From NCBI RefSeq assembly GCF_002127535.1, contig NZ_MUBJ01000004.1, positions 1 to 58,823 of the forward strand: a DNA stretch of 58,823 bases, in the 5' to 3' direction. Every line of letters begins with the position of its first letter. Within the stretch, counting starts at the first letter, position 1. The position numbers and the translations under genes are program-made. Of the stretch, positions 1 through 10,102 are shown piece by piece. The notes beneath the pieces were generated by a model. The model saw only the letters and a list, made by a program, of their open reading frames with translations. It searched no databases and was not told where the DNA came from. The DNA is from Xenorhabdus vietnamensis. Lineage in GTDB: Bacteria; Pseudomonadota; Gammaproteobacteria; Enterobacterales; Enterobacteriaceae.

Positions 1-99
1 CGTAAAACGTTGTCTTTTTCAAAATCCGTGGAAATGCATGACCGAGTCATTGGATATTATCTGAACATTCATCATTATCAATAAATTGGAATCATGACC
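1..99 (+). mobile_element. IS1-family insertion sequence, right end (partial)
   Basis: Bases 1-84 encode the last 27 residues of an IS1 InsB-type transposase (reading [14 protein letters not shown] through YLNIHHYQ, then TAA), matching the C-terminus of IS1 transposase as I remember it. The stop is followed by TTGGAATCATGACC, which resembles the IS1 right inverted repeat, so I place the element's end near base 99. The rest of the element lies left of the window. This is recognised from memory of IS1; a database comparison would settle the subfamily. Confidence 0.8.
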
Positions 100-119
100 G
101 ATATTCTGGGAAAAAAGAA

Positions 120-512
120 ATGAGTACAACATTGGAAAAAAGAGTTGAAAACCTGGAATCAGATGTTGCACAAGTAAAAACGGATATTGCCGTTATAAAG
201 TCAAATTATGCGACAAAGGCCGACATTGAGGGGGTTAATTTACTGATTCATAAGGAGATAGCTTCAGTTCGAAGTGATATGTCATTATTGAGTAGTGAAA
301 TGTCATCTGTGCACGAGGATATAGCTTCAATGAAGAAAGATATAGTTTCAATAAAGAAAGATATTTTATCTATACATCAGAGAATATCATCTATACATGA
401 AAGTATGTCTGATAAAATATTCTCCCAAACTAAATGGATGATAACAATAATGTTTGGTCTATCCGGTATAATTATTGCTGCAATGAGGTTTATGTTATTA
501 AATTCTCATTAA
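120..512 (+). CDS. small coiled-coil protein with C-terminal membrane anchor
   Basis: A 130-residue protein of unknown function. Residues about 5-100 form one long heptad-patterned helix rich in S, D, I and K, with internally repeating units ([18 protein letters not shown]). Residues about 106-126 form a single hydrophobic segment ([17 protein letters not shown]), followed by a very short tail. This layout resembles small phage or plasmid haemolysin-XhlA-like and DUF1640-like proteins, but I cannot name the family. It begins only 20 bp from the predicted IS1 end, so its native promoter may have been displaced and transcription could start inside the IS. A purine-rich stretch (GGGAAAAAAGAA) precedes the ATG. 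Confidence 0.6.
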   Translation: MSTTLEKRVENLESDVAQVKTDIAVIKSNYATKADIEGVNLLIHKEIASVRSDMSLLSSEMSSVHEDIASMKKDIVSIKKDILSIHQRISSIHESMSDKIFSQTKWMITIMFGLSGIIIAAMRFMLLNSH

Positions 513-605
513 TGTAGAAAAATTTAACTTCTGTAGGCCTATTTTTAAAATATATTTTTTGTTATTAATGAATTGAATAAAATTGAAAGGTGCTTAAGAT
601 AAGCT

Positions 606-1139
606 ATGTTTTCCATTCGTTTAACACAAAAATCAGATATAACCCAATTACCCGCAATAGAACATTCTGCTGCGAAATTATTTAGATTTATACCTGAATT
701 GGCTTGGGTAGCCGATGGGCATGTACAAACGGAACAGCAGCATTTGGAGTATATTGAGCAAGGTAATAGTTGGGTTGCCCTTAATGTGATTTCTCAGCCT
801 ATTGGTTTTATTTTGGCTAAGCCGTTGAATGGCGGATTACATATTATGGAGCTTTCTGTGCATGAAGATTGGCAAAGAAATGGTATCGGAAAGGCATTGA
901 TTGATAAGGTAATTATGGTTGCAGAACAGAACCATCTTAACGCTGTTACATTGACAACTTTTCGTTATGTTAACTGGAATGCTCCTTTCTATCACAAATT
1001 GGGATTTGAGATCTTATATTCTCAGCAATTGACTGAGTCATTACGCCAAATATTACAACGTGAAATCGATTATGGATTTGCTGAAGGACAACGTTGTGCA
1101 ATGAAACTTTTGCTTACTAGACCCACTGTATCTGAATAA
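606..1139 (+). CDS. GNAT family N-acetyltransferase
   Basis: A 177-residue GCN5-related N-acetyltransferase that would transfer an acetyl group from acetyl-CoA to an unidentified amine. The acetyl-CoA-binding motif A is visible near residues 84-103 (ELSVHEDWQRNGIGKALIDK, with Q-R-N-G-I-G as the pyrophosphate loop), followed by the motif B region ending in FYHKLGFEIL at about residue 130-140. The start is supported by an AAAGGTG ribosome site. It stands alone and converges on mnmC. The family call is firm; the substrate cannot be read from the sequence. Confidence 0.85.
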   Translation: MFSIRLTQKSDITQLPAIEHSAAKLFRFIPELAWVADGHVQTEQQHLEYIEQGNSWVALNVISQPIGFILAKPLNGGLHIMELSVHEDWQRNGIGKALIDKVIMVAEQNHLNAVTLTTFRYVNWNAPFYHKLGFEILYSQQLTESLRQILQREIDYGFAEGQRCAMKLLLTRPTVSE

Positions 1140-1191
1140 GATCGTGAGCTTGAATATGGTTCCAGTTTTGAAAAGAATGAAGAGATTAGAA

Positions 1192-1229
1192 TTGACACCA
1201 GATATGATTTTTTCCATATCTGGTGTCAA
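1192..1229. terminator. bidirectional hairpin between convergent genes
   Basis: A perfect 15-bp inverted repeat (left arm TTGACACCAGATATG, right arm its reverse complement) around an 8-base loop lies between the convergent acetyltransferase and mnmC genes. There is no clear T-run on either side, so it may act as an mRNA 3'-end stabiliser as much as an intrinsic terminator. Confidence 0.55.
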
Positions 1230-1242
1230 AGAATCGACTATT

Positions 1243-3291
1243 TTAAGGTCTTTCTGCTTTTACTGTTTTTCCGCGTAATAGTTTCCTGACCCAAAAGCGG
1301 TTTGGATGTAAAGCCGCTAATGTCTCATCATCAAGTGGCAGGGCTTCTCCAAAAATCTGACTAGCCAGTAATTCTGCACTTAAGGGGGCGGAACATAAGC
1401 CCCGCGAACCTAATGCACCAAGAACAAATAAACCAGAATAACAAGGAGATTTTTCAATAACCTTATTAGCATTTATTTGCTGAGATAAGTTTGCATATTT
1501 ATCCATAAGTTCACTGAAAACAGGAACGTTCCCAACCATTGGCATATGATCCCGAATGACACACCGTATACCCTGACGGGATTTTTCTTCTGAAATATCA
1601 ACTTCCTGTGTCCAGTCAACATCAGGAAAACATTTTAGTAAACGCTCACGGTTTTCTTGTTGTTCGATAGAAGAATATTGTGTATCCAACTGATTGCGCT
1701 GATAACTGGCGCCGATACAGTGATATTGAGTATGAGGATTAACGGGTGTCATATAGCCATCGTAACACAGCACGCTTTTCAATTGGCGCAGGCTATTTGT
1801 GGTTGGAATATGACTCACCTGACCCCGGACAGAGGTAACAGGAAGTTTTTTAGTTTGTTCAAATTGTGGCAGGCAGTGACCATTGGCAATAATGACAACA
1901 TTGTGATTTTTGCACTGTAGGTTTTCCTTGTCTTCAATTTGTAACTGCCAGCCGCTTTCACTTTGAATGAGTTGCGTTACTTTATGATTAAAATAAATCT
2001 GCATTCCACGCTGTTCAGCAAGTTTAATTACTGCTTGGGTGAGTTGTGCTGGGTATAACCACCCTCCTTGTGGATAGTGAATACCATCATAATTCACATC
2101 TAATCCACTTACGTGGCTTAATTGGTTGCGATTCATACCAAGTGCGATTTCTTCTGGCCATGCTGTTCGTAGCATTTTGCTAATTTTACTCGCACTTTTT
2201 TCATCATAAGCCAACTGGCTGACACCACACCATTGATAATCAAACAATACATTTTCGTCAATTAATTGCTCATACTGACGGCGAGCAAAAGTAAATGCTG
2301 ATGTAAAAAAACGTTCTAGTGGATCATCATTTCCATTCAATAAGGGATAAATGGCTCCTTGTTGATTGCCTGATGCATTCTGAGCTGGCTGATCATCCTG
2401 ACAATATAGCGTGACTTTGGCACCGCGGCGTAATAGAGCAAGTGCGGTCAGTGCGCTGGCAACACCGCCGCCAATAATTGCAATATCATCGGTATGAAGA
2501 GCAGCTTTGCGAGAAAACCATGGTGTGTCGGTTAAGGGAGTTGGGTCATTTAATGGAGATAAGATACCAGTCAGCATCTCCCTTTTACGCCCGAATCCTT
2601 TGATTTTGGTGACATTGAAGCCTGCTTCCTGTAATCCCCGACGGACTATACCAGCAGATGTGAATGTTGCAAATGTACCTTCAGGGCGGCAAAATTTTGC
2701 CATTGCAGCGAACAACTGTTCACTCCACATCTGTGGATTTTTGGAAGGAGCAAAACCATCTAAAAACCAGGCATCAACTTTGCCTGTCAGGTTTGAACTT
2801 ATCTTCGGTAATAAATCATTTACATCTCCAAACCAAAGATCCAGAGTGATAGCTCCATTAGCCAGAATCAATCTATGACAGCCAGCTAATGCCAAAGGCC
2901 ATTGTTGGCATAATTGTGCAGAAAACTCTTTAAGTTCAGGCCAGCGTTGGTGTGCTGTTTTCAGGTCATCTGGTTTTAATGGATATTTTTCAAAACTGAT
3001 ATAATGGAGTCGTTTTAATGCAGCTTCAGGGTGTTGTTGCCTAAAATGTGAAAAAGATCGACAAAGTGTCAAAAAATTCAATCCAGTACCGAATCCTGTT
3101 TCTGCAATAACACACTCTGAACGAGAGTGTGTATTAAAGCGTTGAGGAAAATGATTACCTTTCAAAAATACATATAAAGTTTCTTCTAAACCATCTTGAT
3201 TTGAAAAATAAACATCATCAAACTGCTCTGAAATGGGGGTGCCCTGCTCATTCCAGCTTAAAGTTGCGCTGTTGATAGTACGGTTTTTCAC
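1243..3291 (-). CDS. mnmC: bifunctional tRNA 5-methylaminomethyl-2-thiouridine synthase MnmC
   Basis: MnmC finishes the wobble-uridine modification in tRNAs for Lys, Glu and Gln. The C-terminal FAD-dependent oxidoreductase removes the carboxymethyl group of cmnm5(s2)U34 and the N-terminal domain then methylates nm5(s2)U34. In the 682-residue protein, the SAM-binding motif [11 protein letters not shown] lies near residue 63, and the dinucleotide (FAD) motif [18 protein letters not shown] begins near residue 268. Length fits the E. coli enzyme (about 668). The start is a GTG; I keep it because the N-terminus then aligns colinearly with E. coli MnmC through the conserved FDDVYFSN segment. The gene is divergent from fabB, as in E. 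coli. Confidence 0.96.
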   Translation of the reverse strand: MKNRTINSATLSWNEQGTPISEQFDDVYFSNQDGLEETLYVFLKGNHFPQRFNTHSRSECVIAETGFGTGLNFLTLCRSFSHFRQQHPEAALKRLHYISFEKYPLKPDDLKTAHQRWPELKEFSAQLCQQWPLALAGCHRLILANGAITLDLWFGDVNDLLPKISSNLTGKVDAWFLDGFAPSKNPQMWSEQLFAAMAKFCRPEGTFATFTSAGIVRRGLQEAGFNVTKIKGFGRKREMLTGILSPLNDPTPLTDTPWFSRKAALHTDDIAIIGGGVASALTALALLRRGAKVTLYCQDDQPAQNASGNQQGAIYPLLNGNDDPLERFFTSAFTFARRQYEQLIDENVLFDYQWCGVSQLAYDEKSASKISKMLRTAWPEEIALGMNRNQLSHVSGLDVNYDGIHYPQGGWLYPAQLTQAVIKLAEQRGMQIYFNHKVTQLIQSESGWQLQIEDKENLQCKNHNVVIIANGHCLPQFEQTKKLPVTSVRGQVSHIPTTNSLRQLKSVLCYDGYMTPVNPHTQYHCIGASYQRNQLDTQYSSIEQQENRERLLKCFPDVDWTQEVDISEEKSRQGIRCVIRDHMPMVGNVPVFSELMDKYANLSQQINANKVIEKSPCYSGLFVLGALGSRGLCSAPLSAELLASQIFGEALPLDDETLAALHPNRFWVRKLLRGKTVKAERP

Positions 3292-3408
3292 AATAATGCC
3301 TGTACTGTTGATAACAATAATATGAGGATTTTAATGGTCTTCATTTGTTTGTACCACCTATGATAGGGCTTCAGAATTGAGTCCAGATCAATTTTTTCGT
3401 GAATTTTT

Positions 3409-3427
3409 AACCTGATCGGACTTGTTC
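3409..3427 (+). promoter_or_regulatory. FadR operator-like site upstream of fabB
   Basis: AACCTGATCGGACTTGTTC closely matches the FadR-binding sequences known in the fabA and fabB promoters of enterobacteria, where FadR activates unsaturated fatty acid synthesis. It abuts the FabR-type palindrome. The position and match are seen directly; binding is inferred. Confidence 0.75.
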
Positions 3428-3445
3428 AGCGTACAAGTGTACGCT
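3428..3445 (+). promoter_or_regulatory. FabR operator upstream of fabB
   Basis: The 18-bp palindrome AGCGTACAAGTGTACGCT is a near-exact copy of the FabR consensus that represses fabA and fabB when unsaturated acyl thioesters are plentiful. It lies about 50 bp before the fabB start codon and directly follows the FadR-like site. Confidence 0.85.
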
Positions 3446-3495
3446 AAAGTGCGGATAAATAAATCCCGCAGGCAAACATATTGATGAGGTAAGCA

Positions 3496-4710
3496 ATGAA
3501 ACGTGCAGTAATCACTGGTCTGGGTATTGTTTCCAGTATTGGTAATAACCAGAAAGAGGTGCTGGAATCTCTGAAAGAGGGCCGTTCCGGGATAACTTTC
3601 TCAGAAAAATTTAAAGAAATAGGAATGCGCAGCCATGTTTGGGGAAATGTAAAGCTGGATACTACCGGTTTGATTGACCGCAAAACCCTACGTTTCATGA
3701 GTGATGCATCTATTTATGCTTATCTGGCAATGGATGAGGCGATCAAAGATTCAGGCCTGTCCGATGAACAAGTTTCTAACTTCCGCACTGGCTTAGTTGT
3801 TGGATCAGGAGGCGGTTCTCCTTATAACCAAGTCGCTGGCTCAGATGGTATGCGTGCTCGTGGATTGCGTGGCGTTGGCCCTTATATGGTCACGCGTGCA
3901 ATGGCTTCTGGCGTATCAGCTTGTTTAGCAACACCATTTAAAATCAAGGGAGTCAACTACTCCATCAGTTCTGCCTGCTCAACTTCTGCACACTGTATCG
4001 GTCATGCCGTTGAATTAATTCAGCTTGGCAAGCAAGATGTCATTTTTGCTGGAGGTGGTGAAGAATTAAGCTGGGAAATGGCTTGTGAATTTGATGCAAT
4101 GGGAGCACTTTCTACTAAATATAATGAAACACCAGAACAAGCCTCCCGTACTTATGATCAAGATCGCGATGGTTTTGTGATCGCTGGCGGTGGCGGTATT
4201 GTTGTTGTTGAAGAGTTAGAGCATGCATTGGCACGTGGCGCGCATATTTATGCTGAGATTGTTGGCTATGGGGCAAATTCAGATGGTGCAGATATGGTCG
4301 CTCCTTCTGGGGAAGGTGCTGTGCGTTGTATGAAGATGGCCTTAGATGGTATTGAAGGTGGAGTCGATTACATCAATACCCATGGAACTTCGACACCAAT
4401 TGGTGATTTGAAAGAACTGGAAGCCATTAGAGAAGTTTTTGGCGACAATACACCTGCCATTTCTGCCACTAAAGCGATGACAGGACATTCATTGGGTGCA
4501 GCGGGTGCCCATGAAGCGATTTACAGTTTATTGATGTTGGAGCATGGAATTATTGCACCAAGCATCAATATTGAAAACTTGGATGAAAAAGCACAGGGCA
4601 TGGATATTATCACTGAACCAACCGAACGCGAGCTAAGAACAGTAATGTCCAATAGCTTCGGGTTCGGTGGTACAAATGCATCCCTAGTGATGCGCAAGTA
4701 TTCAAACTGA
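3496..4710 (+). CDS. fabB: 3-oxoacyl-ACP synthase I (FabB)
   Basis: FabB condenses malonyl-ACP with acyl-ACP and is the ketosynthase needed to elongate unsaturated intermediates in type II fatty acid synthesis. The 404-residue sequence has the full Cys-His-His triad: Cys161 in [10 protein letters not shown], a His in [11 protein letters not shown] (about 296), and a His in [15 protein letters not shown] (about 331). Start is supported by GAGGT seven bases upstream. Control by FadR and FabR is suggested by adjacent operator-like sites. Nearly full-length identity with the E. coli protein; no anomalies. Confidence 0.97.
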   Translation: MKRAVITGLGIVSSIGNNQKEVLESLKEGRSGITFSEKFKEIGMRSHVWGNVKLDTTGLIDRKTLRFMSDASIYAYLAMDEAIKDSGLSDEQVSNFRTGLVVGSGGGSPYNQVAGSDGMRARGLRGVGPYMVTRAMASGVSACLATPFKIKGVNYSISSACSTSAHCIGHAVELIQLGKQDVIFAGGGEELSWEMACEFDAMGALSTKYNETPEQASRTYDQDRDGFVIAGGGGIVVVEELEHALARGAHIYAEIVGYGANSDGADMVAPSGEGAVRCMKMALDGIEGGVDYINTHGTSTPIGDLKELEAIREVFGDNTPAISATKAMTGHSLGAAGAHEAIYSLLMLEHGIIAPSINIENLDEKAQGMDIITEPTERELRTVMSNSFGFGGTNASLVMRKYSN

Positions 4711-4746
4711 TTTTTATGTACTGAAAAATTTATTAATTGTAATGAA

Positions 4747-4784
4747 AGCCAATCCATTGATTATGTGGATTGGCTATTTTAATT
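4747..4784. terminator. bidirectional terminator between fabB and tctA
   Basis: The 10-bp stem AGCCAATCCA / TGGATTGGCT has a 9-base loop and is followed on the plus strand by ATTTTAATT. It sits between the stops of fabB and the convergent tctA and can serve as the fabB terminator; on the minus strand the flank is A/T-rich but less T-pure. Confidence 0.75.
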
Positions 4785-6291
4785 AGGGTGTCATGACATT
4801 ATTGCGATGTTTCTTAATGATGCGTAAAACCGGTGGGATAACAATCACCATTACCGCCAGAACCAGCAAAATTTGAGCAATATTACTACTCCACAGGATC
4901 TCAAAATCTCCATTGCTGATTGATAATGCCCGTCTTAGGTTTTGTTCCAGCATTTCACCTAAGACAAAGCCTAAAATCAGTGGTGACATCGGAAAATTCA
5001 TTTTTCGGAGTATGTAACCGAAAACGCCTAATCCAACCATCAACATAAGATCAAACGTGGTACTGTGGACGGCATATACTCCGACTGCGGAAATGATGGC
5101 GATTGAAGGAACCAGAAACCACGTTGGAATATGCAGCATACGCGTGAATAACCCAATCATCGGGATATTCATAATCAATAATAATACATTGGCGATCAAT
5201 AAAGCAGCAATAAGCCCCCAGACGATATCAGGTTGTTCTGTGAACATAGTGGGACCGGGAGTGATGTTATAAAGCGTCAAAGCTCCTATCATTACTGCTG
5301 TTGTACCTGAGCCGGGTACACCGAGAGTCAGCATGGGAATGAATGAACCACAAGCTGACGCGTTATTAGCGGCTTCTGGCGCAGCTACACCTCGGATATC
5401 ACCTTTGCCAAATGAATCACTGTTACCACTGATTCGTTTTTCTGTCATATATGTGATTGCGCTGGCAATTGTAGCGCCCGCACCGGGTAATATCCCTACG
5501 AAAAACCCAATGAGTGAAGAACGTAAGGTTGGCCCCACACAAGTTGCCGCTTCTTTTCTATTGAATAGTAAGCGTCCTGTTTTTTTAATTACTTTTTGAC
5601 CTGCTGAAGTACTTTCCAGCATTAATAATATTTCACTGACTGAAAACAGCCCGATAACGACAACGATAAATTGAATGCCATCGGAGAGGTGTACGTTATT
5701 AAAGGTGAAACGATAAACACCTGTATTGGAATCTACACCTACAGTTGCCAAGCCTAGGCCAATTAAGGCTGCAAATAGTGATTTTACGGGATTCTGGCTC
5801 ATCATGCTGCCGAGACAGGCGATAGCAAAAACCATCAATGCAAAATACTCAGCAGGCCCAAATGCCAAAGACCATTGTGCAAGAAGGGGGGCAAACAAAA
5901 TAATTCCAATAATGGCCAAAAGTGAACCACAAAATGAACTGACGGCGGAGATAGAGAGGGCTACCCCTGCTCGTCCCTGTTTTGCCATTGGATAGCCGTC
6001 AAGGGCTGTCATGATAGCGGCCGCATCTCCTGGTACATTCAGTAAGATTGAAGATATTCGGCCCCCATATTCGCAACCAATGTAAACGGTTGCCAGTAAT
6101 ATTAAGGCAGATTCGGCAGGCAATTTTAGTGCAAAAGCCAGAGGTAGCAAGATCGCCACCCCATTTATGGGGCCAAGGCCGGGCAATAATCCAACAACAG
6201 TACCGATAAAACAACCAATTAGCGCAATGAACAAGTTTTTGGGCACTAATGCGACTTCAAAACCCTGGCTCAGATATACCCAAGTATCCAT
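4783..6291 (-). CDS. tctA: tripartite tricarboxylate transporter, large permease subunit TctA
   Basis: Large membrane subunit of a TctABC (TTT family) secondary transporter, which takes up citrate-like carboxylates delivered by the periplasmic TctC. The protein has about 12 hydrophobic segments. The family motif is seen near the N-terminus (VGLLPGLGPINGVAILLPLA) and again in the second half (VGILPGAGATIASAITYM). I start it at the ATG at 6291 (502 residues), preceded by AAGGAG, rather than at an in-frame codon 45 bases further upstream that would overlap tctB. It is the last gene of a tctC-tctB-tctA operon. Confidence 0.92.
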   Translation of the reverse strand: MDTWVYLSQGFEVALVPKNLFIALIGCFIGTVVGLLPGLGPINGVAILLPLAFALKLPAESALILLATVYIGCEYGGRISSILLNVPGDAAAIMTALDGYPMAKQGRAGVALSISAVSSFCGSLLAIIGIILFAPLLAQWSLAFGPAEYFALMVFAIACLGSMMSQNPVKSLFAALIGLGLATVGVDSNTGVYRFTFNNVHLSDGIQFIVVVIGLFSVSEILLMLESTSAGQKVIKKTGRLLFNRKEAATCVGPTLRSSLIGFFVGILPGAGATIASAITYMTEKRISGNSDSFGKGDIRGVAAPEAANNASACGSFIPMLTLGVPGSGTTAVMIGALTLYNITPGPTMFTEQPDIVWGLIAALLIANVLLLIMNIPMIGLFTRMLHIPTWFLVPSIAIISAVGVYAVHSTTFDLMLMVGLGVFGYILRKMNFPMSPLILGFVLGEMLEQNLRRALSISNGDFEILWSSNIAQILLVLAVMVIVIPPVLRIIKKHRNNVMTP

Positions 6292-6301
6292 TGTTGTCTC
6301 C

Positions 6302-6733
6302 TTAACTAAGCCAACTGCCAATTGGCAGAGTGACATCTAACAGGCGATCAAAAACAAAAAAGAGTGAACTACCGAGGAATAGACCAGAAATAATTGCTGC
6401 AAAGAGTGTGGCGTTAAAGAGTAAAGCCACACAGATAGTCAATAATGTGGTTGCTAATGGAAAACCCAGCCACTCAAATGACCATGCATAAATGGCTAAT
6501 GAGGCAATCAATAAAACTAAGCGACGTAATACTTGTAGTGCCGGCCAGTGGGCGGTATCAGGTTTTTTCAATAGCAACAGTAAAGCACAGAGTGCCATTA
6601 ATGAAATAATAGCGATTGGAAATGGGCGGGGGCCCAGAGGCTCGTAACTGTATTCGCTATGGATCCCCCATCCAATGACCAGCCCTATTCCACATAGCAC
6701 TAGCCATACGGTAGCAAAGATACGATCACTCAT
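6302..6733 (-). CDS. tctB: tripartite tricarboxylate transporter, small permease subunit TctB
   Basis: A 143-residue protein with four hydrophobic segments, the usual size and topology of TctB, the small membrane partner of TctA. It lies between tctC and tctA with gaps of 13 and 10 bases, so the three are surely one transcript. Sequence conservation in this subunit is low; the call rests on position, size and topology. Confidence 0.88.
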   Translation of the reverse strand: MSDRIFATVWLVLCGIGLVIGWGIHSEYSYEPLGPRPFPIAIISLMALCALLLLLKKPDTAHWPALQVLRRLVLLIASLAIYAWSFEWLGFPLATTLLTICVALLFNATLFAAIISGLFLGSSLFFVFDRLLDVTLPIGSWLS

Positions 6734-6746
6734 GATGCCACCCCTG

Positions 6747-7721
6747 TTATTTTGCTAAACCAAAGGATTTAGCCATTTCATGGTATTGAATAACTTGTTT
6801 TTTCACATAGTCATCCAGCTCTTTGCCGGTCATATTGAATTCAAATAACCCGCGCAGTTCACGTTGTTTTTTGAATTCATCAGTTTGTTGGAGTTTTTTA
6901 AAGGTATCCACCCACCATTCATATTGTTCATCAGAAACTTTTGGCCCCATATAAAAACCACGAATGACAGGCCAGACAAGGTTATAACCCTGCTCTTTTG
7001 CTGTTGGAATATTTGCTAGATCACCGCCTAAGCGTTTATCTGCATAAACAGCGAGTACGCGGATTTTATCGCCATTGAGATAAGGTAACGTTTCACTCAG
7101 ATCACCGGATACGACTTGAATATGATTACCCAATAGAGCAGTAATCGGTTCACCGCCACCTTCGAACGCGACATAGCGCATTTTGCGGGGATCAATACCA
7201 ACCTCTTTTGCCAGTAATGCTGTTTTCATCCAGTCTTGACTGCCGATAGAAGCACCTGCCCCAAACACAATACTACTGGGAGCTTTTTTAAAAGCATCCA
7301 TCAAATCTGTCAGGGTTTTGTAAGGAGAATCATGGCGTACAGCAATCATACCGTAGTCTGTACCGACACTGGCCAGCCAGCGCACATCATTTACGTTGTA
7401 GCGCCCAAACTTTCCTTGTGCAAGATTCAATAAAGATCCCCCGGAAAAGGCAACGATAGTACCGGATTCAGCAGGTCGTTGGGCAATAATGGCATTATAG
7501 GCAACCGCACCAACACCTCCGGGCATGAATGTCACCCGCATGGGAGACTCTATGGTTTTGGTTTCCAATAGTGAAATTTGGACGAGTTTGCAGGTTAAAT
7601 CGAAACCACCACCGGGTTTGGCTGGTGCAATACATTCAGTTCTGTTAGGAGCAGAAGTTGCAAAAGCGCAGGCACAAATAAGCAGGTTTGCAGCGGTTAA
7701 TAATGTTTTGAAAGTTTTCAT
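6747..7721 (-). CDS. tctC: tricarboxylate-binding periplasmic protein TctC
   Basis: A 324-residue solute-binding protein of the TctC/Bug family. Residues 1-22 are a signal peptide (MKTFKTLLTAANLLICACAFA), followed by the Bug-type motif APAKPGGGFDLTCK near residues 33-46 that contacts the ligand carboxylate. It captures citrate, tricarballylate or a similar acid in the periplasm and hands it to TctAB. Start is supported by GAGGAA. First gene of the operon and divergent from tctD, the arrangement of the Salmonella tct locus. The exact substrate cannot be read from the sequence. Confidence 0.93.
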   Translation of the reverse strand: MKTFKTLLTAANLLICACAFATSAPNRTECIAPAKPGGGFDLTCKLVQISLLETKTIESPMRVTFMPGGVGAVAYNAIIAQRPAESGTIVAFSGGSLLNLAQGKFGRYNVNDVRWLASVGTDYGMIAVRHDSPYKTLTDLMDAFKKAPSSIVFGAGASIGSQDWMKTALLAKEVGIDPRKMRYVAFEGGGEPITALLGNHIQVVSGDLSETLPYLNGDKIRVLAVYADKRLGGDLANIPTAKEQGYNLVWPVIRGFYMGPKVSDEQYEWWVDTFKKLQQTDEFKKQRELRGLFEFNMTGKELDDYVKKQVIQYHEMAKSFGLAK

Positions 7722-8003
7722 TTTGATTCCTCACATAGCACCAGTAAAGGATATGAATGACAAGTTTCCGGCGCATATTTACTTATAAAATTGAAACCTT
7801 TCAATTACCTTTCATTAACAAAAAGAATTGTCTGGATGTGACTTTAGTCGCTTAATTTGCGTAGAGTTTCGCATAGTTGTGTTAATAAATTGTTTGCAAT
7901 CATGTTTTTTGTTAACTCGTGTACAATTGTTAAATCTTAATATTGCAATTGAGTAATATCTCCGCTTTATTCCTCTGGTTGATTTTAACAATAGGCATTA
8001 TTC
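7722..8003. promoter_or_regulatory. divergent tctCBA / tctDE control region
   Basis: This 282-bp AT-rich spacer separates the diverging tctC and tctD start codons and must hold both promoters. By analogy with known tct systems it should bind phosphorylated TctD, but I see no unambiguous direct-repeat operator. Confidence 0.5.
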
Positions 8004-8669
8004 ATGCGTCTTTTATTGGTTGAGGATCATCCGGAGTTATCACATTGGTTACAGAAGGCCTTGAATAATTCTGGATTTGTGGTTGATTTGGCTGAAGATG
8101 GCATTGTGGCAGATCAGTTTTTACAGACTGAAAATTATGCTTTATTGATTTTGGACGTTGCTTTACCCAGATTGGATGGGTTATCTCTGCTATCACGCTT
8201 ACGTAAGCGTGGTCAAAACTTACCTGTATTGTTATTGACCGCCAAAACAGATGTTACGGATCGTGTGAAGGGGTTGAATTCCGGTGCTGATGATTATCTG
8301 ACCAAACCCTTTGATTTTCAGGAGTTGGAAGCCCGTATTCGCGCGTTATTGCGTCGTGGTACAGCTATACAGCAAGAAACACAAAAATTCGGTTCATTAG
8401 CTTATGAAGACAAAGGGTATTTCATATTGAATAATGCCCCATTGGTACTGACACCCAGAGAATTATCTGTTTTAACAGCATTATTTCATCGTCGAGGGCG
8501 TCAGGTCTCTAAACAACAATTGTTTGAGCAGGTGTTTTCTCTATCGGATGAAGCGAATCCACAAAGTATAGAGCTTTATGTCCACCGGTTACGGAAAAAG
8601 TTACTTAATAGTAATGTAGGGATCAGAACATTGCGTGGGTTGGGATATCAGTTGGAGCTGCTGGAATAA
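8004..8669 (+). CDS. tctD: response regulator TctD (OmpR family)
   Basis: A 221-residue OmpR/PhoB-type regulator. The receiver domain shows the acidic pair E7/D8, the phospho-acceptor D51 (LLILDVALPRLDG) and K101 (DDYLTKPFDF). A winged-helix DNA-binding domain follows, with the motif LYVHRLRKKL near the C-terminus. It is expected to activate tctCBA, transcribed in the other direction, when phosphorylated by TctE. Its stop codon overlaps the tctE start (TAATG), indicating translational coupling. Confidence 0.92.
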   Translation: MRLLLVEDHPELSHWLQKALNNSGFVVDLAEDGIVADQFLQTENYALLILDVALPRLDGLSLLSRLRKRGQNLPVLLLTAKTDVTDRVKGLNSGADDYLTKPFDFQELEARIRALLRRGTAIQQETQKFGSLAYEDKGYFILNNAPLVLTPRELSVLTALFHRRGRQVSKQQLFEQVFSLSDEANPQSIELYVHRLRKKLLNSNVGIRTLRGLGYQLELLE

Positions 8670-10102
8670 TGAATTGTCTGAAAATACCACGGTCGTTATT
8701 TCACCAATTGTTGCTGTTCTTTGGAGTACCGTTACTATTACTGGGCTGCGCTTCTGTTTATAGCCAGTATGTCAGTGTAAGTAATGCAGCAATGTTGGCT
8801 TATGATAGAACACTGCTTGCATCAGCAAGAACAGTCGCTGAACGTTTGACTATCCGGAATCAGAATTTGATCGTCGATGTGCCTTATGTTGTCCTGGACA
8901 GTTTTGAACGCAATACGAATGATCGCCTGTACTATCAAGTTATATCTCCCGAAGGAAAAACGATTTCTGGTTATAGTGACCTTCCTCGAATACCGCAGCA
9001 TATCCAGCGTTCACCCTTGTATACGGCACTGGCATATTTTTATGATGCGGAATATCAGGGGCAACCTATACGTGTGGTGGGCTTATATCAGCCCATCAAT
9101 GAAAGCGGTACAATGGGGATGGCATTGATATTGGTGGCAGAAACGGTAATTTCCCGCCAATATATGGTTCATCAATTACTGTTCTCTTCGCTGGTTAATC
9201 AAGGGGTTGTCATATTACTGGCATTGTTCCTTGCTTATATCCTGCTCAAGCTACTGCTTAAACCACTGCGAAAACTCTCAGGCCTGATTATCCGTCGTTC
9301 TGCTAATGATTTGACACCATTGCCAAATGTTTTACCGTGGTCTGAACTGTCTCCATTGCTTCAGTCATTTAACCAATATATCGAGAGACTGAAATTAATG
9401 GTCGGACGCCAAGAGCGATTCAGTGCGGATGCTTCCCATCAATTAAGGACACCTTTAACGGTATTGAAAACACAGGTTGCTGTAGCGCGTGGTGATCAAA
9501 ATCAAGACCAAAGGGATAACATACTGACGGCAATTGATAAGAGTTTGGATAACATGATCTTGCTGACTAATCGCTTATTACAACTTTCACAGCTTAAAGT
9601 GCATGAAAAAGAAGCAATACAAAATTATCAGCCAGTTAATATCGTGGAATTGTTGCAACAAACCTGTTTTTCCCGCTTACAACAAGCAGAAAGTAAAAAT
9701 ATTGACTTAGGCTATGAAGGGGAAGATGCCTTGTGGATCAAAGGTGATCCTCTATTGCTAACTGAAATGTGCGCCAATTTGCTGGATAATGCCATCAAAT
9801 ATACCCCACAAATGGGAATGGTGACGGGAAGGGTTAGCATCATGCCGGATAAAAAATACGGCTGCCTTGAGATCGATGATTCAGGGCCGGGTATCTCCCA
9901 AAAGGATATTCATCAATCGTTCATGGCGTTTAATCGCCTGGACAATTCAGCCGGGCTGGAGGGCGCAGGATTAGGGCTGACCATAGTTAAAGAAATCAGC
10001 CTCTATCACGGTGCTACTCTCCAGCTTTTACCCAGTGAAGTATTGGGCGGTTTACTGGTGCGAATTTTGTTCAGGCTTTCTGCGAGTGAGCGGGATGCGT
10101 AA
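8669..10102 (+). CDS. tctE: sensor histidine kinase TctE
   Basis: A 477-residue membrane kinase. One transmembrane helix is at about residues 12-32 and a second at about 176-198, bracketing a periplasmic sensor region. The dimerization and phosphoacceptor helix has H257 in FSADASHQLRTPL, then the N box (EMCANLLDNAIKY), G1 (DDSGPGI) and G2 (GAGLGLTIV). It likely senses tricarboxylates and phosphorylates TctD. The last 51 bp overlap, antisense, the 3' end of the eamA gene on the other strand. Confidence 0.92.
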   Translation: MNCLKIPRSLFHQLLLFFGVPLLLLGCASVYSQYVSVSNAAMLAYDRTLLASARTVAERLTIRNQNLIVDVPYVVLDSFERNTNDRLYYQVISPEGKTISGYSDLPRIPQHIQRSPLYTALAYFYDAEYQGQPIRVVGLYQPINESGTMGMALILVAETVISRQYMVHQLLFSSLVNQGVVILLALFLAYILLKLLLKPLRKLSGLIIRRSANDLTPLPNVLPWSELSPLLQSFNQYIERLKLMVGRQERFSADASHQLRTPLTVLKTQVAVARGDQNQDQRDNILTAIDKSLDNMILLTNRLLQLSQLKVHEKEAIQNYQPVNIVELLQQTCFSRLQQAESKNIDLGYEGEDALWIKGDPLLLTEMCANLLDNAIKYTPQMGMVTGRVSIMPDKKYGCLEIDDSGPGISQKDIHQSFMAFNRLDNSAGLEGAGLGLTIVKEISLYHGATLQLLPSEVLGGLLVRILFRLSASERDA

